In this document: positions 1 through 7,215 of the stretch, piece by piece | Position numbering within the stretch: the stretch's first letter is position 1 | How the letters are laid out: each line of letters opens with the position of its first letter | DNA from: Cryomorphaceae bacterium | Lineage (GTDB): Bacteria; Bacteroidota; Bacteroidia; Flavobacteriales_G; Salibacteraceae | Assembly: GCA_003564735.1 (NCBI GenBank) | Contig: PXEK01000128.1 | Coordinates: 1 to 11,046, forward strand | Reading direction: 5' to 3' | Length of the DNA stretch: 11,046 nt | Program-made: the position numbers and the translations under genes | The notes under the pieces: model-generated | The model's input: the letters and a program-made list of their open reading frames with translations, nothing else | Database searches by the model: none | Told to the model about the DNA's origin: nothing

Positions 1-2
1 AA

Positions 3-464
3 ATATCGCTTACAAGCAGCTCATTCGTGGGTACCGACTTCCCAGACAATCAACGCAAAATGCGCTACTTCCACAACTTTTACGGTATTTTCGAATGGAA
101 TGAACGCGTAAATTTTGTGGCGGGCTTTGATGTAGGTGCGCAACAGGAAAGTAAGGGTTCATCACAATACGATGTTTGGTACACTCCCGTTTTGACTACT
201 CAAATTCACGCCACCCACCGACTCTCATTCAGTGCCCGAGCAGAGTATTATTCCGATCCCGAAAATGTGATTATTTCTTCCGAAGTAGCCCCCGCGTTCA
301 GGACTTTTGGGTATTCTATGAACGCTGATATAGCCATTCGCGAAGGTGTAATGTGGCGAACGGAATGTCGAACCTTTCAACCGCGGAGTGAATCACATTG
401 GACAGACGCGAATTACGGCGACTTCAATTTTATATTGACTACGGCCCTTTCCATAGCGTTTTGA
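3..464 (+). CDS. Outer-membrane beta-barrel (porin-like) protein, 3' part only
   Basis: This is the C-terminal 153 residues of a protein whose reading frame is open to the window edge, so the real start lies upstream. The in-frame GTG at 27 is probably an internal Val codon, because the residues before it (SLTSSSFVGTDFPD) read as continuous protein. The sequence alternates short polar turns with amphipathic strands rich in Tyr, Phe and Trp (RYFHNFYGIFEW, VNFVAGFDVGAQ, LSFSARAEYY, SMNADIAIREGVMWRTE). It ends in LTTALSIAF, a terminal-Phe beta-signal of the kind the BAM machinery recognises. The pattern resembles Bacteroidota putative porins of the OmpL-like BBP2 type, placing it in the outer membrane. 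The substrate cannot be told. It converges on the universal stress protein gene, with 110 bases between the two stops. The barrel call is fairly safe; the family name is an inference. Confidence 0.65.
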   Translation: MSLTSSSFVGTDFPDNQRKMRYFHNFYGIFEWNERVNFVAGFDVGAQQESKGSSQYDVWYTPVLTTQIHATHRLSFSARAEYYSDPENVIISSEVAPAFRTFGYSMNADIAIREGVMWRTECRTFQPRSESHWTDANYGDFNFILTTALSIAF

Positions 465-508
465 GACTCCGCTAAAAAGCAAATCGAAAACTCCGGCCTG
501 ACCTCAAA

Positions 509-579
509 ATTAGAGATTCATTGCGGGAAACGATGGAGCTTAAGACCTATTCCGGACTAGACCTACCGAAATCTCTAAT
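509..579. terminator. 10-bp inverted repeat between convergent genes, possible bidirectional terminator
   Basis: ATTAGAGATT at 509-518 is the exact reverse complement of AATCTCTAAT at 570-579. The arms lie 51 bases apart, between the + strand porin-like gene and the minus-strand stress protein gene, whose TAG stop falls inside the right arm. On the minus strand the distal arm is followed by a short TTTTG. A hairpin with so large a loop is not a classical intrinsic terminator, so the position between two convergent stops is the main support. The DNA just before the two arms also carries similar words (TCCGGCCTGACCT near 495 and TCCGGACTAGACCT near 551). Confidence 0.35.
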
Positions 580-1447
580 GCTTTTGCAAGTTGATACTCA
601 AAACAGGAATATTTGAGCTGTTCACTACTGCCTCAGTAATATTGTCATTAAACAGTTTCTTGAGACCTTTGAAACCGTGAGTAATCAAAATAATAATATC
701 TGCGTTAGCGTGTTTTGCGTAATTTACAATTCCCGACTCGATATCAAAATCATTGAATACTCGGCATTTGCTAAAGGGTACATCGTACTTCTCTAAAACA
801 TTATGCATGCGCTTTAAAGAAGTATCGGTGCGCTCGAAGTAAGTTGGAGTATTGATGTAAACAACATCTAACCCCGCACCAAAGAATGCAGCGCCATATT
901 TCACTTTGGGTATTGCCTCATTTACTTCATCCTCAATGAAATCAGCCCCAAAAACGGCATTCTCAATTTTCAAATCCCCGGGCATTTCTTTTATCGTTAT
1001 AACCGGTACGGGAGATAACCGCACCACTTTTTGGGCGTTTGAGCCTATCACAGCTTCCTTAAAACCACTCGCGCCGTGAGTTCCCATCACAATTAAATCG
1101 ATGTTCCTTTTCGTGGCAAAACTGATAACATCGTCATGCATGTTGCCTGAGGTAAGTTCGATATTGGCCCTAATATTTAAGTCCTCAGCTTTTTTACGCA
1201 ACGCCTCCAACTTTTCGGTGGCATTCTCCTTCTCTTTGTTTACCGTTTCCAGCATGAGTTCAGGTTCAAAACCGGGGATAGACGGGTCGCCCGTATTCAT
1301 CATACTCATGCTCAAATACTTTTTAGTTACATCAATAGAATGTAAAAAGCTTATTTCTAGATTATACAGTTGAGCCAAGCCCAACGCATAGTTTTGAGCA
1401 TTTTGGGCGGCTTCAGAAAAATCGGTGGGAAAAAGAATACGTTTCAT
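575..1447 (-). CDS. Tandem-domain universal stress protein (UspA family)
   Basis: This 290-residue cytoplasmic protein carries two universal stress protein domains, about 1-153 and 160-288. The first begins MKRILFPTDFSEAA, the usual USP start with the Asp that contacts the nucleotide. It contains an intact G-2x-G-9x-G-S nucleotide-binding motif (G122, G125, G135, S136) followed by SPVPVITI. The second domain keeps the fold-defining ADIIILITHG and NIPVLSINL strands, but its loop is degenerate: Ile255 and Asp268 stand where the first and third glycines are expected. Only the first half is thus predicted to bind ATP or AMP. Tandem USPs of 270-300 residues are common in Bacteroidota and are linked to stress survival, with unclear biochemistry. 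The gene lies 25 bases after the DUF349 gene on the same strand, so the two are probably co-transcribed. Confidence 0.92.
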   Translation of the reverse strand: MKRILFPTDFSEAAQNAQNYALGLAQLYNLEISFLHSIDVTKKYLSMSMMNTGDPSIPGFEPELMLETVNKEKENATEKLEALRKKAEDLNIRANIELTSGNMHDDVISFATKRNIDLIVMGTHGASGFKEAVIGSNAQKVVRLSPVPVITIKEMPGDLKIENAVFGADFIEDEVNEAIPKVKYGAAFFGAGLDVVYINTPTYFERTDTSLKRMHNVLEKYDVPFSKCRVFNDFDIESGIVNYAKHANADIIILITHGFKGLKKLFNDNITEAVVNSSNIPVLSINLQKH

Positions 1448-1472
1448 AACAATCAGTTTTTGGTTCGGGTGA

Positions 1473-3179
1473 TTAAGAGCGGTTTTCGCGAATAGCTACT
1501 TTTATGGCAATCAATTGCTTTTTGAGATTCTCATGCTTTTTGCGTGTTCCTTCCAGTTTTGATTCCACCTCAGCTTTTAGCTTTTCGGCGCCTTTAGACA
1601 TCCCGAAAAAGCTCATGTTATTTTCATATTGCGTAATGGTAGATTCCAACTCGCGCATTTTATCCGTTATGTTTTGCTTTTCGCGCTCGAGTGAACGAAC
1701 ATCGCCTGATTTTTTTATTTCATCAATTTTATTGTTCAATTGCTTTTTGGCAATTTCATCTTTATCAAGCCCCAAACTCTTATATGCTTTTGCCGTGGCA
1801 TTTTGAAAGCTCTTTTGAATAGAATCTTTTTGTTTTATGGGCACAAACCCCAGAGCATTAAATTCACTGATTTTACTCTCTAAAAGCTCCTCTCCTTTTT
1901 CATCATCACTCTTAATTCCTTCAATTTGAGCAATCAGTTCTTGTTTAGCTTTTAAGTTTTCCTCTTCTTGCTGTTTGCGAGCCTTAAAGCGATCTTTTTT
2001 GCGATCGAAAAAATAATTACAGGCCTCGCGGAATTTTCTCCATAGTTTTTGCTCATCTCTCTGTGAGGCCGCCCCGGTATTGGTCCACTTTTTTTGGAGC
2101 TCTTTCAACTTATCGGTGGTTTCTTTCCACTCTTCAGATTCCTTTATTTCCTCAGCCGCTTTGAGCAACTCCTGTTTGATGTCTCTGTTTTTATTTTGTA
2201 CATCACGTAAATCTTTAAAGAATGCCTTTTTACGAGCAAAAAACTCATCACCTATTTTTTTAAACTGCACCCATACCTCTTCATTTTTATCTTTGGGAGC
2301 AAAGCCTGTTTTTTTCCATTCGGTTTGCAGCTCTTTAAAAGCATCAGTGAGTTTATTCCAGTGTTTTTTCGTTTGGATATCTTCCTTCAGTATTTCCTCT
2401 GCTTTTTTAAGCAGTTCTTCTTTTTTGAGAAGGTTTTCTTGCTTTTGCTCCTTAACTTTTTGGTAGTGTTCTTTTACACGATCAAAAGCCCTGCTGCGCG
2501 CTTCTTTAAATTCGTCACGCACTTTTTCCCACTCCTCTTTAAAGGTGGGGCCTATCTCATCCCATTCTTTCAAATAGGTTTTTGCGAGCGCCTCCACATC
2601 TTTGATTTTATTATTCTCTTTGAGTGCATCCATTTTACTCGTCAACTCTTGCTTTAATTGAAGGTTGCGCTTTAAATCATGTTCAAACAGCTCTTTGTGA
2701 ATGCGAATGTTGTAAAAGAAAGAATCCCGCGCCTTACTATAATCAGCTTGTAATTCACCAAAGTCCGCCGAAGGCACAGGCCCGGTATTTTTCCATTTTT
2801 CTTCGAGCTCTTTCATGGTTTCAAAAGCTCGCTTTATATTTTCTTCCTTCTCGGCCAGTTTTTCTATATCCTCAATAATCTCACGCTTCACCGTTAGATT
2901 CACTCTTTGTTGAGCTGCCTCTTCTTTTTGTTTTTCCTTGTATCGCTTCTTGATTTGCGTCCACAATTCATCAAACTTCCCGGCGAGCTCGTCCTTTGGA
3001 GCCTGAAATTCGTCTTTTTCACCACCTTCATTTAAGAATTGCTCAAGCGCCTTTTGATTCAGTGCTTCGGTTTGTTCATTGAAATCGGCTTTTAAGGCTT
3101 TGGCTTGGTTCCAAACTTCTTGATTCGGCTCCGTCTCTTGAAATTCGGTCAGTTTTCCTATGGCTTCTTCTCTTGTCAT
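1473..3179 (-). CDS. DUF349 repeat protein, long coiled-coil, function unknown
   Basis: This is a 568-residue, highly charged (Lys/Glu-rich), almost wholly helical protein with no signal peptide or membrane segment, so cytoplasmic. I see five DUF349-type repeats. Each has a Trp or Phe, three residues, then Gly, followed by an aromatic-rich second helix: W129/G133 with F154-F155; W206/G210 with W217; W288/G292 with W303 and F313-F314; W365/G369 with W380 and F390-F391; and a degenerate F440/G444. A partial unit may sit near W23-W73. Residues about 475-560 look like a plain coiled coil. Long DUF349 proteins are widespread in Bacteroidota and have no established biochemical role that I can name. 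An in-frame TAA lies upstream with no other ATG after it, so ATG at 3179 is the best start. It sits between the enoyl-CoA hydratase-family gene (63 bases) and the stress protein gene (25 bases). Confidence 0.88.
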   Translation of the reverse strand: MTREEAIGKLTEFQETEPNQEVWNQAKALKADFNEQTEALNQKALEQFLNEGGEKDEFQAPKDELAGKFDELWTQIKKRYKEKQKEEAAQQRVNLTVKREIIEDIEKLAEKEENIKRAFETMKELEEKWKNTGPVPSADFGELQADYSKARDSFFYNIRIHKELFEHDLKRNLQLKQELTSKMDALKENNKIKDVEALAKTYLKEWDEIGPTFKEEWEKVRDEFKEARSRAFDRVKEHYQKVKEQKQENLLKKEELLKKAEEILKEDIQTKKHWNKLTDAFKELQTEWKKTGFAPKDKNEEVWVQFKKIGDEFFARKKAFFKDLRDVQNKNRDIKQELLKAAEEIKESEEWKETTDKLKELQKKWTNTGAASQRDEQKLWRKFREACNYFFDRKKDRFKARKQQEEENLKAKQELIAQIEGIKSDDEKGEELLESKISEFNALGFVPIKQKDSIQKSFQNATAKAYKSLGLDKDEIAKKQLNNKIDEIKKSGDVRSLEREKQNITDKMRELESTITQYENNMSFFGMSKGAEKLKAEVESKLEGTRKKHENLKKQLIAIKVAIRENRS

Positions 3180-3215
3180 AATCAGAATGGTGTTAAACGC
3201 GATATCGGTTTGATG

Positions 3216-3241
3216 CCCCGGCGATTACTTGCCGCACGGGG
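3216..3241 (-). repeat. Intergenic hairpin just after the enoyl-CoA hydratase-family stop
   Basis: Read on the minus strand, CCCCGTGCG and CGCCGGGG form an 8-bp G+C-rich stem with one bulged T and a 9-base loop. It starts 2 bases after the stop of the upstream gene and ends about 36 bases before the DUF349 start. No T run follows it, so it is more likely an mRNA-stabilising or processing hairpin inside an operon than a terminator. No effect on expression is demonstrated. Confidence 0.4.
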
Positions 3242-3242
3242 T

Positions 3243-4013
3243 TTATTTGCTTTTAAATTTTTGAATAAAGTTTTTCGTAAAGTCTCCCAAAACGAGTTTG
3301 CCGCTCAATTCGGCTCTTTTGCTCAACTTGGCATCCCAATCTTCACAGCCTTCCCAGAAAGTGCGTTTGAGTTGTTTCATGGCATCGGGGTTATACGCCG
3401 CTAACTTGTGGGCGAGCTCACTTACCGCGGCATCAAGTTCATCGGCGGTTTCAAAAACATCGGTGTACAAACCTTTTTGTTTGGCCCACTCGGCGGTTTG
3501 CCATTCCGTAGCATCAATAGCCAATTGTGACATAGCTGATGTTCCTACTTTTCGCTCGACGGCGGGTCCCACAACAAAAGGCCCTATACCTATGGCAAGC
3601 TCACTTAATTTCACCGCAGCGTATTTTGTGGCCAAGCAATAATCAACGGCTGAAGCCATTCCCACTCCGCCGCCAACGGCCTTACCTTGTACTCTACCGA
3701 TAATGAATTTAGGACATTTGCGTGCGGCGTTAATAACGTTGGCAAAACCCATGAAAAACTTTTTTCCCGTATCGAAATCGGATATTGACAGCAACTCATC
3801 AAAAGAAGCGCCGGCGCAAAAAGCACGGTCGCCGCTAGATTTTAATACGATCACTTTCACCTCGTCATTTTCACCGCATTTCGTAATTTCATCGGCCAGT
3901 TGAGCCAAGACTTTCCCGGGCAGCGAGTTACTTGCGGGGTGATGAAATTCTACGGTTGCAATTCCTTTATTAACCTCGGTGTTTACACCGCCTTGTTGTG
4001 TTTTATCGGTCAT
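3243..4013 (-). CDS. Enoyl-CoA hydratase/isomerase (crotonase) family protein
   Basis: This 256-residue cytoplasmic protein shows the crotonase fold in order: a substrate-binding segment with the oxyanion-hole stretch RAFCAGASFDELL (63-75), the second oxyanion loop GKAVGGGVGMASAVDYCLAT (110-129), then KLSELAIGIGPFVVGPAVERKVG (135-157). In classical enoyl-CoA hydratase two Glu residues (E144 and E164 in the rat enzyme) activate water. Here the first is replaced by Gly118 and the second is kept as Glu138. The GGGVG and SEL..GI.PFVVGP pattern is most like bacterial methylglutaconyl-CoA hydratases of leucine breakdown, as I recall that family, but nothing nearby supports leucine catabolism. The reaction is therefore left at family level. 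The gene has a TAATTTTG box 26 bases upstream of its ATG and is followed by the DUF349 gene, a pairing with no obvious metabolic logic. Confidence 0.88.
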   Translation of the reverse strand: MTDKTQQGGVNTEVNKGIATVEFHHPASNSLPGKVLAQLADEITKCGENDEVKVIVLKSSGDRAFCAGASFDELLSISDFDTGKKFFMGFANVINAARKCPKFIIGRVQGKAVGGGVGMASAVDYCLATKYAAVKLSELAIGIGPFVVGPAVERKVGTSAMSQLAIDATEWQTAEWAKQKGLYTDVFETADELDAAVSELAHKLAAYNPDAMKQLKRTFWEGCEDWDAKLSKRAELSGKLVLGDFTKNFIQKFKSK

Positions 4014-4038
4014 ATTTACTTTTGAATTTTAGAAGCGT

Positions 4039-4046
4039 CAAAATTA
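4039..4046 (-). promoter_or_regulatory. Candidate -7 box for the enoyl-CoA hydratase-family gene
   Basis: On the minus strand this reads TAATTTTG, an exact match to the Bacteroidota TAnnTTTG -7 element, ending 26 bases before the ATG at 4013. The matching -33 TTG is not found at the 17-base spacing seen in the two strong promoters of this window, so it is a weaker candidate. It would give the gene its own start point, separate from mlaEF. Confidence 0.4.
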
Positions 4047-4082
4047 ATAAATTAAGGTGATTCCCATGTTGTTTTTGGCTAA

Positions 4083-4160
4083 TGGTCAGAACCTTTTTAG
4101 AACCGGTATAAATAAGGAAAGTCGAGGGGTTTTAGAGCAGAGCAATCGGGGTTCTGACCA
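4083..4160. repeat. 78-base element bounded by inverted GGTCAGAACC repeats
   Basis: GGTCAGAACC at 4084-4093 and GGTTCTGACC at 4150-4159 are exact reverse complements 56 bases apart, in the non-coding gap between mlaF and the enoyl-CoA hydratase-family gene. The right arm, read on the minus strand and extended, is TGGTCAGAACCCC, which recurs exactly at 9880-9892. Nine A residues (4160-4168) adjoin the right arm. The arrangement could be a miniature inverted-repeat element, a pair of protein-binding sites, or a long-loop RNA hairpin. The T run precedes rather than follows the stem in the mlaF transcript, so it is not a normal terminator there. Confidence 0.6.
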
Positions 4161-4168
4161 AAAAAAAA

Positions 4169-4927
4169 TTAGCTATTTGCGATACTCCTGATTTTCTTCA
4201 TAAAATCTGAGGCATATACAAAGTTTGAGAGATTAGTGTTTTGCGTTGTCAAAATTTCATTTCTATTTCCCGTCCACTCTAACCTGCCTTTGTAAATAAA
4301 CATGATATTTTCGCCAATTTCCAACACTGAATTCATATCGTGAGTAATCACGATGGTAGTCATGTTGTATTCCTTGGTAATTTCACCAATGAGGTTATCA
4401 ATTACAATAGCGGTTTTGGGGTCGAGGCCCGAGTTGGGTTCATCACAAAAAAGATATTTGGGTTTCATGGCAATGGCTCGGGCAATGGCCACCCGCTTTT
4501 GCATTCCGCCCGATATTTCGGCAGGATATTTCTTTTCGGCACCGTTTAGATTCACGCGATCCAGTACAAAATGGACACGCTCGATACGCTCTTTTTTTGT
4601 TCCTTGTTCAAAAATATTGAGTGGAAACATCACGTTTTCCTCCACTGTCATAGAATCAAATAAGGCTCCACCCTGAAATAAAAACCCGATTTGTTTTCGA
4701 ATTTCCTTCTTGTCTTCAAAGTTTAATGCGTGAAAGTTGACTCCCTCATAAAGTACCTGCCCTTTGGTGAGCTCAAACAACCCCACTATGCACTTTGTTA
4801 AAACGGTTTTCCCGGAACCACTTCCGCCAATAATCACATTTACAACACCCGGTTTAAAATCAAAATTGATATCGTGAAGAATTTCTTCATCACCAAACGA
4901 CTTATGTAATCCCTGTACCTCAATCAT
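4169..4927 (-). CDS. mlaF: ABC transporter ATP-binding protein, Mla-type phospholipid transport
   Basis: This 252-residue cytoplasmic ATPase would drive the permease encoded just upstream. All ABC motifs are intact: Walker A GGSGSGKT (34-41), a Q-loop in FLFQGGALFDSMTV (82-94), signature SGGMQKR (139-145), Walker B YLFCDEP with D162 and E163, D-loop SGLDP, and the switch His196 in THDM. The FQ..ALFDS.TV..NV stretch and ISGGMQKRVAIARA are typical of the MlaF/Mkl subfamily that partners with MlaE permeases and MCE proteins. Its ATG overlaps the permease stop by four bases (ATGA), indicating translational coupling. The MCE-domain substrate-binding gene often found next in such operons is not here; a gap and an unrelated gene follow. 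Subfamily is well supported; phospholipid as cargo comes from the family. Confidence 0.9.
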   Translation of the reverse strand: MIEVQGLHKSFGDEEILHDINFDFKPGVVNVIIGGSGSGKTVLTKCIVGLFELTKGQVLYEGVNFHALNFEDKKEIRKQIGFLFQGGALFDSMTVEENVMFPLNIFEQGTKKERIERVHFVLDRVNLNGAEKKYPAEISGGMQKRVAIARAIAMKPKYLFCDEPNSGLDPKTAIVIDNLIGEITKEYNMTTIVITHDMNSVLEIGENIMFIYKGRLEWTGNRNEILTTQNTNLSNFVYASDFMKKIRSIANS

Positions 4928-5664
4928 ATAAGCAAAAGTTGGGTAAGAATGTAGTTGAGCAGTAATATAACAACGCTGCCGGCCACAACGGCCTCAGTAC
5001 TTGCTTTACCTACATTTACCGAGCCTCCTTTAGTAAAGTAGCCGTAATAGGCAGGCACTGCGGTAATGATAAACGCGAATACAACGGTTTTCACCATTGC
5101 GTAAAAGTAAAAGTACATTTTAAAATTCATTTTGGCACCGTACACAAAATCGGAAGGACTTACCAAACCTGAATATACGCCCGCGATGTAACCACCGCCT
5201 ACGCTAATTCCCATACTCAGCGTAATGAGAAACGGATTAATCAGTATAGCGGCAATAATTTTGGGCAGAATAACGTAATTGGCACTGTTAATTCCCATAA
5301 TTTCAATAGCGTCGATTTGATCGGTCACCCGCATAGTTCCAATTTCAGAACTGATATTAGAACCTACTTTTCCCACGAGAATCAATGCAATAATAGTTGG
5401 AGAAAATTCTAGAACAACACTTTGTCTGGCCGCAAAACCCACGGTTGATGCCGGAATAAAACCGGATTCTAAATTTGTTGCGGTTTGAATGGTAATTACC
5501 GCGCCCATGAAAGCTGAAATGATGGCGATAATACCCAAACTTTTGATGCCCAAGTTATACATCTCATTCACCGTATTCTGCCTCAAAGCCCTCCAACTTT
5601 CGGGAGCTTTAAATGTGTTGAGCATCAACAAAGTGAACCTGCCTATATGTTCTAACAGCTTCAT
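4924..5664 (-). CDS. mlaE: MlaE-family ABC transporter permease
   Basis: This 246-residue inner-membrane permease has about five hydrophobic segments, near residues 43-62, 83-100, 131-163, 185-207 and 225-245. The family hallmark is clear: EFSPTIIALILVGKVGS (86-102), then SSEIGTMRVTDQIDAIEIMG (105-124). The late motif GGSVNVGKASTEAVVAGS (213-230) also matches MlaE proteins. MlaE dimerises, pairs with the MlaF ATPase and works with an MCE protein to move phospholipids between the inner membrane and the outer envelope. Length is close to the usual 250-260 residues. It is the first gene after the terminator that closes the lipid-synthesis operon, so it probably has its own promoter in the 139-base gap upstream. 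Confidence 0.9.
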   Translation of the reverse strand: MKLLEHIGRFTLLMLNTFKAPESWRALRQNTVNEMYNLGIKSLGIIAIISAFMGAVITIQTATNLESGFIPASTVGFAARQSVVLEFSPTIIALILVGKVGSNISSEIGTMRVTDQIDAIEIMGINSANYVILPKIIAAILINPFLITLSMGISVGGGYIAGVYSGLVSPSDFVYGAKMNFKMYFYFYAMVKTVVFAFIITAVPAYYGYFTKGGSVNVGKASTEAVVAGSVVILLLNYILTQLLLI

Positions 5665-5695
5665 ACGGTTTTTTGGTAATTCAATTTTGCGGGCG

Positions 5696-5703
5696 TAAAA
5701 GTA
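5696..5703 (-). promoter_or_regulatory. Weak -7-like box upstream of mlaE
   Basis: On the minus strand this reads TACTTTTA, one mismatch from the TAnnTTTG consensus and sharing TACTTTT with the two strong promoters in the window. It lies about 32 bases before the mlaE ATG. No -33 TTG is present at the expected spacing. It is proposed because a terminator separates mlaE from accC, so a promoter is needed somewhere here. Confidence 0.25.
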
Positions 5704-5754
5704 CTATATATACCTCTTTTGCTTGTGGAATTATCGAAAAAGAATAATACCAAA

Positions 5755-5776
5755 CAAGCCCGAAAAATCGGGCTTG
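5755..5776 (-). terminator. Hairpin terminator after accC
   Basis: CAAGCCCGA (5755-5763) and TCGGGCTTG (5768-5776) form a perfect 9-bp stem with an AAAA loop on the + strand (TTTT on the minus strand). It lies 28 bases beyond the accC stop. In the direction of accC transcription it is followed by TTTGGTATTATTC, which is T-rich but not a clean T run. Stem quality and position support termination of the plsX-fabH-accB-accC transcript. Confidence 0.72.
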
Positions 5777-5803
5777 CTGCGAGTATATCTTTGAACTTAG
5801 GCA

Positions 5804-7171
5804 TTACATATCTTTTTTGTAATCCCATTCCTCGAGGAATTTCGTGGTGAAGTTACCTTTATTAAAGGCTTCGGTTTTTAGAAGGGCCACATGAAAGGGC
5901 ACTGTAGTTTTTATACCTTCAATAATGTATTCATCAAGCGCTCTTCGCATTTTAGCGATGGCTTCTTCCCTTGTTTGTGCCACCACAATCAATTTAGAAA
6001 TCATACTATCGTAATGCGGCGGTATGGTATATCCGGCATAAACGTGGGTATCGAGTCTGATGCCGTGGCCACCCGGCTCGTGATACACTTCAATTTTACC
6101 CGGTGAGGGTCGCCAGTTGTTAGCGGGATCCTCGGCATTAATTCTGCACTGAATAGAATGTAGTTTGGGCAAGTGCTCTCTTTTGGTAATTTTATCACCC
6201 GCCGCAAGCTTAATTTGTTCTTTAATTAAGTCGTAGTCGATTACCTCCTCAGTAATGGTGTGCTCCACTTGAATACGCGTATTCATTTCCATGAAATAAA
6301 AGTTGCGGTGTTTATCCACAAGGTACTCAATGGTTCCCACTCCTTCGTAATTGATAGCCTCAACCGCTTTGATGGAAGCTTCTCCCATTTTTTTACGCAA
6401 TTCTTTGGTCATAAAAGGTGAGGGCGTTTCCTCTACCACTTTTTGGTGACGCCTTTGTATGGAGCAGTCGCGTTCAGAGAGGTGACACGCATTACCGTGT
6501 TGGTCACCGGCAACCTGAATTTCAATATGGCGCGGTTCCTCGATGAACTTTTCCATATACATTCCATCGTTGCCAAAGGCTGCGGCAGCCTCTTTTCGAG
6601 CGCTTTCCCATTCCTTTTCCATGGACTCATCGTCTTTCACCATGCGCATACCTTTACCCCCGCCACCCGCGGTGGCTTTAATCATAACGGGATAACCTAT
6701 TTCAGCGGCAGTTTTTTTAGCCTCTTCCAATGATTCTAAAATCCCTTCAGACCCCGGTACACAGGGAACTCCGGCTTCTCTCATGGTAGATTTTGCCGTG
6801 GCTTTGTCACCCATTTTTTCAATGTGCTCGGGAGCGGCGCCTATAAATTTTATACCGTGGTCACGACAAATTTTTGAGAATTTGGCGTTTTCAGATAGGA
6901 ATCCGTAGCCCGGATGAATGGCATCGGCATTGGTAATTTCCGCCGCGGCAATAATGTTGGGAATATTCAAATATGATTTTGAACTTTCGGCCGGACCGAT
7001 ACAAACGGCTTCATCGGCAAACCTCACGTGTAAACTGTCGGCATCAGCCAACGAGTAAACGGCAACGGTTTTTATTCCCATTTCCTTGGCGGTACGAATC
7101 ACACGCAGTGCGATTTCGCCGCGATTGGCCACCAGTATTTTATTGAATAGTTTTATTTTTTTCTTTGCCAA
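5804..7171 (-). CDS. accC: Biotin carboxylase subunit of acetyl-CoA carboxylase
   Basis: This 455-residue ATP-grasp enzyme carboxylates the biotin on AccB using ATP and bicarbonate, the first half-reaction of malonyl-CoA synthesis. Visible landmarks are [14 protein letters not shown] (11-24), [10 protein letters not shown] (86-95), the glycine-rich ATP loop [11 protein letters not shown] (166-176), [13 protein letters not shown] (232-244), and the active-site signature [11 protein letters not shown] (294-304) with E295, N297 and R299. Length fits the usual 445-455. The start is unusual: the only candidate near the conserved N-terminus is TTG at 7169-7171, with an in-frame TAA just upstream and no ATG nearby. 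The gene follows accB by 44 bases, the common accB-accC order. The carboxyltransferase genes accA and accD are not in the window. Confidence 0.95.
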   Translation of the reverse strand: MAKKKIKLFNKILVANRGEIALRVIRTAKEMGIKTVAVYSLADADSLHVRFADEAVCIGPAESSKSYLNIPNIIAAAEITNADAIHPGYGFLSENAKFSKICRDHGIKFIGAAPEHIEKMGDKATAKSTMREAGVPCVPGSEGILESLEEAKKTAAEIGYPVMIKATAGGGGKGMRMVKDDESMEKEWESARKEAAAAFGNDGMYMEKFIEEPRHIEIQVAGDQHGNACHLSERDCSIQRRHQKVVEETPSPFMTKELRKKMGEASIKAVEAINYEGVGTIEYLVDKHRNFYFMEMNTRIQVEHTITEEVIDYDLIKEQIKLAAGDKITKREHLPKLHSIQCRINAEDPANNWRPSPGKIEVYHEPGGHGIRLDTHVYAGYTIPPHYDSMISKLIVVAQTREEAIAKMRRALDEYIIEGIKTTVPFHVALLKTEAFNKGNFTTKFLEEWDYKKDM

Positions 7172-7215
7172 AACGTTTGAAGTTTAATGAATTTAACTGT
7201 GCAATAATCTATTGC

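Noticed and set aside
2080..2657. Long + strand frames inside the DUF349 gene
   Set aside because: They are Phe/Ser/Leu-rich antisense readings of the Lys/Glu-rich coiled-coil gene on the minus strand.
3216..3241. Hairpin before the DUF349 gene as a transcription terminator
   Set aside because: The stem is good but no T run follows on the coding strand, and downstream spacing fits an operon.
4150..4171. T run after the mlaF stop as a terminator
   Set aside because: On the mlaF strand the T run comes right after the stop with no stable stem before it; the inverted repeat lies on the far side.
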